From: CAXOVX01 sp964213345 | Lineage (GTDB): Bacteria > Pseudomonadota > Alphaproteobacteria > Rickettsiales > Midichloriaceae | Reading direction: 5' to 3' | Length of the DNA stretch: 10,136 nucleotides | Assembly: GCA_964213345.1 (NCBI GenBank) | Contig: CAXOVX010000006.1 | Span: 1-10,136 of the forward strand | Part shown: piece after piece, positions 7,701 through 10,136 of the stretch | Numbering within the stretch: the stretch's first letter is position 1 | Layout: every line of letters starts with the position of its first letter | Program-made: the position numbers and the translations under genes | The notes under the pieces: model-generated | What the model was told of the DNA's origin: nothing | Seen by the model: the letters and a program-made list of their open reading frames with translations, nothing else | The model's database searches: none

Positions 7701-9060
7701 GGTGTTGTGCAAAATATGCAATAGCTCCTTTCGCAAAAACTTCACCACCCGCTTCTATCAAGAGTTTATCGCTGTAAAATGTTATAGCTTTATTGCTACT
7801 AATAAGCTGATTGATTTGTATCTCAAAATTCGCAGCAATTGTAATATCAGATCTTGCTAATACCTCTCCCCTAACAACCGGAAAACGTATCTTGTCGTAT
7901 ATTAAATACGTACCATCATTACCAGATAAAAATATTTTACTCCCTGTCAATACAGCTTTTGCCACATGTATCTTGCCACCGTTTAATATAAATAACTGAA
8001 CTTGTAGCTTCAAAAGACTCTCAGAATCGTCTTTGTCGTTGAATGTACTGAGTAACCCGTAATTTACAATATTGATCCCAATGATTTCGCTATCATTGGC
8101 AAATAGAATTTCGCCTTTGTTTACGATCATCTTGGCTGCTTGTAGATACACACTGCCACTTTGGCTTTCTATTTTACCACATTCATTCCATATATGACCT
8201 TCAGACATTTCAATAACAACACTACTGTTACCACTGATTAGGCTATTTTTAAAAATAACTGACGATGCACCTTTTATACTCACCCCCTCTGTCTGGCTTG
8301 TAATGGTGCTATTGATGCTAATTTTATTTTTACTGTATATCTGTACTTGCTGTTTGGCATAGATCAATTGATTGATATGTAATGCACTGGCTGATTCTAT
8401 TGTAATGGAGCCATTTCCTGTGAAACTACCAAGACCTAAAGTTTGATTCGTTATATTTAAATTTATGTCATTTTCTCCATACAACATTCCAAGATTTGCC
8501 CATGCCCAACTCTTAATATCTATATATTTTCCTCCGATTTTTGTAGCATTCGTTAATTCTGTAACATTCTTTATATCTAATGTTACGTTAGAGCCAATTT
8601 TATTGTCACCATAAAATGATACATCATTTCCTTTGCCGTATAATAAGTATGCTGTTACCACATTCAATAGTGCTGTTTTGGATGTAAAATTAAGTGTGTG
8701 CAAACCCGCTTGTGTGATATTGAATGTACTGGATTCAACTGTTACATTGATAGGATTTAGGGTATTACCAATATGTACCGAAGGAGCCTCTATGATTAAC
8801 TTGCCGAGACTTAAAAACTTTATATTAGATAATCTAACTTCCCCCTCTCCAACTAACCTTACTACATCAACGGTTGAAGCTATATTAAATTCTCCACTTA
8901 TCTCGAGTGTATTAGAAGTCGCATGTAATATGAGTTCATGTATTTGTGGTGCACCGATTTCTACCTTAGAATAAAGAGCATTACCCAAATATAATTCAGC
9001 TACACCGTTTGTATTTATATCAAAACTGGTAATATTATAAAAATACTCAAGTGCTTCCAT
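1723..9060 (-). CDS. cdiA: CdiA-like contact-dependent inhibition protein with colicin E3-type toxin; N-terminus lacks secretion domain
   Basis: The protein has 2445 residues and no internal stops. Residues 1 to ~690 are short Ile/Val/Asn/Thr beta-strand repeats typical of an FHA-1 beta-helix. Residues ~700-1130 are non-repetitive, rich in Tyr, Phe and Pro, with scattered Cys (FACKSC, SECWEQ, KEKVC, NCVGKVVDRC), where CdiA proteins carry the receptor-binding and YP regions. Residues ~1150-1980 are FHA-2-like repeats (GGKIDIVAGSDLEIIGASV). A Gly/Asn linker (~1983-2020) leads to the pretoxin (~2152-2350), with a hydrophobic helix and CMSDPNC. The last ~95 residues are a colicin E3-type nuclease. 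In classical CDI the stalk crosses the outer membrane through CdiB and delivers the tail into neighbouring cells. Here the first Met follows an in-frame TAA six bases upstream, with no Shine-Dalgarno, signal peptide or TPS domain, and cdiB is absent. It may be 5'-truncated, or secreted by another route. The immunity gene follows directly. Confidence 0.88.
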   Translation of the reverse strand: MEALEYFYNITSFDINTNGVAELYLGNALYSKVEIGAPQIHELILHATSNTLEISGEFNIASTVDVVRLVGEGEVRLSNIKFLSLGKLIIEAPSVHIGNTLNPINVTVESSTFNITQAGLHTLNFTSKTALLNVVTAYLLYGKGNDVSFYGDNKIGSNVTLDIKNVTELTNATKIGGKYIDIKSWAWANLGMLYGENDINLNITNQTLGLGSFTGNGSITIESASALHINQLIYAKQQVQIYSKNKISINSTITSQTEGVSIKGASSVIFKNSLISGNSSVVIEMSEGHIWNECGKIESQSGSVYLQAAKMIVNKGEILFANDSEIIGINIVNYGLLSTFNDKDDSESLLKLQVQLFILNGGKIHVAKAVLTGSKIFLSGNDGTYLIYDKIRFPVVRGEVLARSDITIAANFEIQINQLISSNKAITFYSDKLLIEAGGEVFAKGAIAYFAQHPNKGGEVTINGKIRSETEINILPNYIADEQTPNTVYVSFTDSVTLDGGEITAPIVLLDANKLKLHGKLGVTENCVLQGDILGLENQNIKSKNIRLLFKGEESKEVDLPGLIADDSITLLTTKISLRNTKIIKAKNFNVTLIATGQWLPFEECKTFHGTIFTNDGIIEIGDHASLEGTLGTFINTQSMQARQLSIELAEFKNLGFLRVSDVVRIPTLGRLDLAENSITQFGYLEAGTSSQGFGELGFQVFACKSCTFSLTTPHANSFIIVNKFVVYTEDVPKYTKPGLRESFCDRWYVRTEYDTFFFIELDRTYMYDSGCARAETEALDAYIPGKFIVSGNLKLDVREQFNLFLAQFIVRGQFYPIITEAVHNTVVTKKYATSDSDLLTHHGWRYIASQLKMDNYQSECWEQTYYHPNTHKEKVCGITSVVSVLKSNIAAGSWHPNSKIDRYVYDISSNLPSTANPDNPYLGNLNNAIAKASQMSNALVTIPEVVLPKIDKGTLQIHFGVNEIIPQQFFKYDGLDLKFLANYQNFLNSKIWVFTPLLSNNLLPAPGEDYILHYYIRLAFNVQANFDPYFFLKQLHFKATGVVFTIDGHYLEYLLQDAEFLTIGRLSGYDSNRLANTLAENAYNEQQKLGLVPGVSLTRSQIASLSIPIVWPVWSDNCVGKVVDRCLSYKLYFNDESLADFLYGANIIADEDIHLDIKNDLILSPFHNIKSVHGAVNVNIGGDAVLAGEVSGHSVKVSATGNIFVLNKIYSEDSTYIAALNAAIIGEMKAGHDITVETIYKLVVASLKSSESTYYSNAKRQGYSKTESWISKDATLGAGGKIDIVAGSDLEIIGASVIGSSVYLSTKSGKVSVYPIELYASATEWGRRFCNSYEALKYHRSQIEGKGGLTSTVSIVSGSGILLVAPSIKGGGDGVLSAQGSITAENPNEYVSIVKKTTVKKWFSRETRTESNFVSQTAGSVLNFVGDLFVKSADDQKWIGAQIKAHSVTMLAGSPEHGATVALLPGYREARWEVKVEKSGLILDAGLYIGKHEEKRVVNSRGVLPTIIEIVGGDDTSQFIGYSGGKWLQLSSMIVGREGGGDGGGINKKSKISIQAKNVVLEAAPDVEFQYAYVRKDGFGIGVRADGSEVSVSLGSYGSEKASKGVLQVHNKRSGLVGGFIELSAETVDTFGAIIAAREMHINARIIFHGVLKDMISTDEKERITSGGLKVGIRSGWGGAIDGIGRLLHQKYDRIEDFVNAGFRGVEAYDDILRLLSDESKGFEGGVWVGFNSKSMGSTSVHVREVGTVMEVDEMLVSESEELRMVGVRISAYDGYVRTKYLEVKAGTESTHEHSSSSEYDVEVPIGSGSPELSAMISSSTKDKLVYMNTVITIKGHMQLEVSGHADMKGVYLSAGSLEAFFDSLVLESLQDVIDEDSSSVNVGLNAKDWKSSAIGGLKQKRSAHIVHELTALIGEESAHIVVAKALELNGGMIGNAERGDDGRFTDHGELVLSVGELFVRHIHDYDEGYTLGASVKLMLQSGRGSEADGSEADGRNGRLGANSRNGNNGGGGKDALGIKPTVGGHSRSGHAYATIGKGDVQCKVGTGGGILGLQHGTCQLDAANRDVNHPQEMTTHYSVEPITGYWSNIDRDAMLKKLPHDDHGNIDWTTIAKDVGSSAVGEVGKAGAVFGKLLETFAATTGGKPDVNAQPQPQDVTPEEPTQKNEVNAEKFSTMDKAFEELDSKLQAEGLSSLKTSPERMTAIYLLAATLIKEGNDPKTAPQTALKYVMEAEKNGASYVKKTVAVVDDAAILAMAGITVTAICMSDPNCRQGVTDTLKSIGQFVADAVKSTVDKATNGVKDVANWLQNDDGGDKTDDNAEKDKIKQNIAGKSGGTANLDPDPDDGDDNHRKDDFKQYEKYKVKEGRYKCEKSESPVWNKLKPYQDKTKTNGLQGSDKRFYQWDNLHKEIEMYDKHGEPMDALDPITGKRFFKDVRHHKPIDV
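1726..2011 (-). other. Toxin domain of the CdiA-like protein: colicin E3/cloacin-type 16S rRNase
   Basis: Residues ~2351-2445 form the variable tail. From residue 2400 it reads KRFYQWDNLHKEIEMYDKHG, then DALDPITGKRF. This matches the cytotoxic domain of colicins E3, E4 and E6 and cloacin DF13 (YEWDSQHGELE...SFDPKTG), which cuts 16S rRNA in the decoding centre and stops translation. The residues matching colicin E3 catalytic Asp510, His513 and Glu517 are Asp2406, His2409 and Glu2413. Arg2438 in KDVRHHKP is a candidate for Arg545. All are present, so the domain appears active. Enterobacter cloacae CdiA is a known precedent for an E3-like CDI toxin. It is preceded by a basic Lys/Tyr linker after the DPDPDDGDD boundary. 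Confidence 0.9.
2012..2606 (-). repeat. Direct repeat of the pretoxin coding region, in-gene copy (pairs with 763-1352)
   Basis: This copy lies inside the cdiA-like gene (residues ~2152-2350) and ends exactly where the toxin-specific tail begins. It contains two AGGATC units (encoding Asp-Pro-Asp-Pro) where the orphan copy has one, and it keeps an open frame where the orphan copy has an extra base. Positions 2391-2606 differ from the orphan copy by a single substitution. Confidence 0.93.
3076..3105 (-). repeat. Perfect 15-bp tandem duplication in the Gly/Asn linker
   Basis: The unit GTCTGCCTCAGACCC occurs twice in a row on the plus strand and encodes GSEAD-GSEAD near residue 1986. It sits at the start of a low-complexity linker (RNGRLGANSRNGNNGGGG) joining the FHA-2 region to the pretoxin. 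A shorter repeat, TACCATTACGGC, occurs twice just upstream on the plus strand. This looks like replication slippage in a flexible spacer. Confidence 0.8.
4666..4714 (-). repeat. In-gene copy of the 49-bp segment found at 1355-1403
   Basis: It encodes VTMLAGSPEHGATVALL near residue 1450 of the CdiA-like protein. Its right end at ~4714 coincides, by eye, with a change in base composition along the gene: the segment to the left is markedly C-rich and G-poor on the plus strand. Both the shared sequence and the composition break point to a mosaic junction here. Confidence 0.8.
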
Positions 9061-9205
9061 GTGAAATTACATACAAAATTATGTCAGAGAATGAGTTTTT
9101 ACTTATAAAAAAATAATACAAACACTTCATCTTCCCTTTTTATATACAATAAAAATATAATAAATATTTAACTTATGTCTACTAATAAATTAACATTTTC
9201 TGGGC
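9061..9205. other. AT-rich leader upstream of the cdiA-like gene, no gene seen
   Basis: This stretch lies between the cdiA-like start and the recombinase remnant. It is very AT-rich and closed by stops in the cdiA frame (TAA at 9067-9069). A 27-codon minus-strand frame (starting MKCLYYFF) overlaps the cdiA start out of frame. It is not recognisable as a signal peptide, and the cdiA frame does not continue through it. I see no trace of a TPS domain or of cdiB. Confidence 0.5.
9154..9181 (-). promoter_or_regulatory. Possible promoter for the cdiA-like gene
   Basis: The minus strand reads TAGACA, a 16-bp AT-rich spacer, then TATATT, close to sigma-70 -35 and -10 boxes. It lies about 95 bp upstream of the first ATG. 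The surroundings are so AT-rich that chance matches are likely. Confidence 0.25.
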
Positions 9206-9314
9206 TCATGCCACAGCAGTGAAATGTTGCCCCATGAGATCATGCTAGCTTCATATGGCGGGGCTGGTGGCCTTTGATTATTGCTTCTTTTAGCTTAGGT
9301 GCGAGAAAACTAAG
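9206..9314 (-). pseudogene. Remnant resembling the C-terminus of a large serine recombinase
   Basis: The minus strand translates to SFLAPKLKEAIVKGHQPRHMKLA, with a stop at 9240-9242. In the next frame it continues as DLMGQHFTAVA up to a second stop. The pattern LAP-x-x-x-EAI-x-x-G-x-QP-x-x-x-x-L, followed by a leucine-rich stretch, is familiar from the C-terminal ends of phage-type serine recombinases. It is short, frameshifted and lacks all upstream domains. It directly follows the resolvase N-terminal remnant, so the pair could be one gene after an internal deletion or two unrelated scraps. Confidence 0.4.
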
Positions 9315-9548
9315 TCGTAGTATAAGTTGCGCATATTTGTACTAGATGTTTTAAGCTCCGCCCCAGTCTATCTAACTTCCACACCACTAAAGTGTTACCT
9401 GGTTGCAACGCTTTCATACTCTCATTCAAGCCAAAAACGCCCAGATGCAAGATCCTGATATATACGACACCCCTGCATTCAATAAAGAAATCTAGCACTT
9501 GTTGACCCCATCAGCTTTAGATACTTCTCCCGCATAAATAAATTTCAT
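9310..9548 (-). pseudogene. Frameshifted serine resolvase/invertase, N-terminal catalytic part
   Basis: Joining frames on the minus strand gives MKFIYAGEVSKADG, then VLDFFIEC, then GCRIYQDLASGR, then LNESMKALQPGNTLVVWKLDRLGRSLKHLVQI. This is the usual order in the Tn3-resolvase/Hin family: start and beta-strand with VS, the GC-x-x-IYQD-x-ASG region, then the diagnostic VVWKLDRLGRS-x-KHL helix. At least three frame changes are needed and an in-frame TAG follows the first segment. The catalytic serine of the family lies in the YAR-VST motif; here the stretch reads YAGEVSKAD. The gene is clearly dead. It probably came with a transposon or integrated element. Confidence 0.75.
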
Positions 9549-9564
9549 AGCACACTGTGGTCAA

Positions 9565-9976
9565 ATGAAAAAGGATTTTGGAGAGATAGCACTTAAACAA
9601 ACTGAAGATGTAGAAGAGGTATGTAGGATGCTAGGCATTAGCAAAACATCGGTATTTCGCAAATATTACAGGGAAATCCGAATTTGACACAGGAAGGAAT
9701 GGGTGCGATGGTCGGAATGACTGCAGCTGGCATATGTTGTGTCTTTCAAAGGATGAGGGTTGTTTTCAAAGAAAAGAACACTTTACAAAGAAGCAGCCCC
9801 CCAAGACAAAAGAGAAATTTTTAGAGAAAATATCATCAATATCTCAAGATAATTCGGTGTATATTGACAGTAGAATACAGAAATATCTTTATAAAGAGCA
9901 TGGATATGCGAAAAAGGGCAAGAAATATACGATTTATCTCAGGTAGAAGATATTCGAAGGAGAACTTTAATAGCTA
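9565..9976 (+). pseudogene. IS630-family transposase remnant, multiply frameshifted
   Basis: Fragments of one transposase are visible in successive frames. 9565-9687 encodes a helix-turn-helix (VEEVCRMLGISKTSVFRKYY). 9672-9824 encodes NPNLTQEGMGAMVGMTAAGI, the second helix-turn-helix. 9734-9946 encodes EKFLEKISSISQDNSVYID and KYLYKEHGYAKKGKK, the start of the DDE domain with its first Asp. A last frame gives ISGRRY and RRTLIAR. The IS630 norm around the first Asp is VYIDESGI; here it is VYIDSRIQ, so the site is altered. One frame change lies at a run of six C at 9797-9802. The homology stops at ~9976, where an IS5-family element begins, so the remaining DDE portion may lie beyond that element. 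Confidence 0.75.
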
Positions 9977-10136
9977 GGATCTGTCGACATTTATTTTAGC
10001 CAAATAAAAATAGCCATTATATCAAGAAAAGCAGGAAAAGTAATAGCCAATTTATCATAACGTGTAGCAACACTGCGAAAATGCTTGAGCTTATTAAACA
10101 TTTTTTCGATTAAATTTCTTTCTTTATAAAGCTCGA
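9975..10136 (-). mobile_element. IS5-family insertion sequence, one end only
   Basis: The element seems to start at about 9975-9977, within GCTAGGATCTGTCGACA. The preceding CTAG/TA is the type of target used by IS5-group elements. The transposase gene reads back towards this end and leaves the window at the right edge, so the other terminal repeat is not visible and the exact boundary is inferred. Confidence 0.6.
9991..10136 (-). CDS. IS5-family transposase, C-terminal part (5' end beyond window)
   Basis: The last 47 codons read ELYKERNLIEKMFNKLKHF, then RSVATRYDKLAITFPAF and IFIWLK before TAA. The YKERN-x-IE-x-MFN-x-LK-x-F-R-x-VATRYDKLA motif is diagnostic of the C-terminus of IS5-family (IS427/IS1031-type) DDE transposases. 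It contains the last catalytic Glu, in NLIEK. No frameshift is seen in the visible part, so this copy may be intact and recent, unlike the decayed genes beside it. Confidence 0.88.
   Translation of the reverse strand, partial: ELYKERNLIEKMFNKLKHFRSVATRYDKLAITFPAFLDIMAIFIWLK

Noticed and set aside
9205..9238. CTCATG...CATGAG inverted repeat, considered as a terminator or recombination site.
   Set aside because: The stem is only 6 bp with a ~22-bp loop and no T-run, and it lies within a likely recombinase remnant.
9734..9946. A 70-codon plus-strand frame as an independent small gene.
   Set aside because: Its content continues the IS630-family transposase from the neighbouring frame, so it is one fragment of that pseudogene.

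Overview
The window is AT-rich, gram-negative-type accessory DNA. It is dominated by one locus for contact-dependent growth inhibition (CDI, a two-partner-secretion polymorphic toxin system), read entirely on the minus strand, and flanked on the right by decayed mobile elements. The family content (CdiA/filamentous-haemagglutinin protein, IS630- and IS5-type transposases, serine resolvase) fits a proteobacterium with many insertion sequences, perhaps a host-associated one. The sequence alone does not fix the genus.

Layout in transcription order, right to left. (1) 9991-10136: C-terminus of an IS5-family transposase running off the right edge, apparently inserted into an IS630-family pseudogene (9565-9976, plus strand). 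(2) 9206-9548: frameshifted serine resolvase, plus a possible serine-recombinase C-terminal remnant. (3) 9061-9205: AT-rich leader with a possible promoter. (4) 1723-9060: a 2445-residue CdiA-like protein. It has FHA-1-like beta-helix repeats, a non-repetitive aromatic and cysteine-containing centre, FHA-2-like repeats, a helical pretoxin segment and a C-terminal colicin E3-type 16S rRNase domain. It lacks a signal peptide and TPS domain, and no cdiB is present. (5) 1415-1711: a CPWC-containing DUF6980-like protein immediately downstream, the likely immunity protein. (6) 23-1403: an orphan cdiA-CT/cdiI module. It is made of a 49-bp scrap of FHA-2 coding sequence, a second copy of the pretoxin coding region, a different toxin tail, and its own acidic immunity protein overlapping the toxin gene by 8 nt.

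The two toxin tails sit behind near-identical ~590-bp repeats (763-1352 and 2012-2606). Recombination between them would replace the colicin E3-like toxin and its immunity gene with the orphan pair. Part of the repeat (1136-1352 against 2391-2606) is almost identical while the rest differs at about one base in ten, which suggests recent conversion or exchange. The orphan copy has a 1-nt frameshift and no proper start, so it looks like a silent cassette whose immunity gene is still intact.
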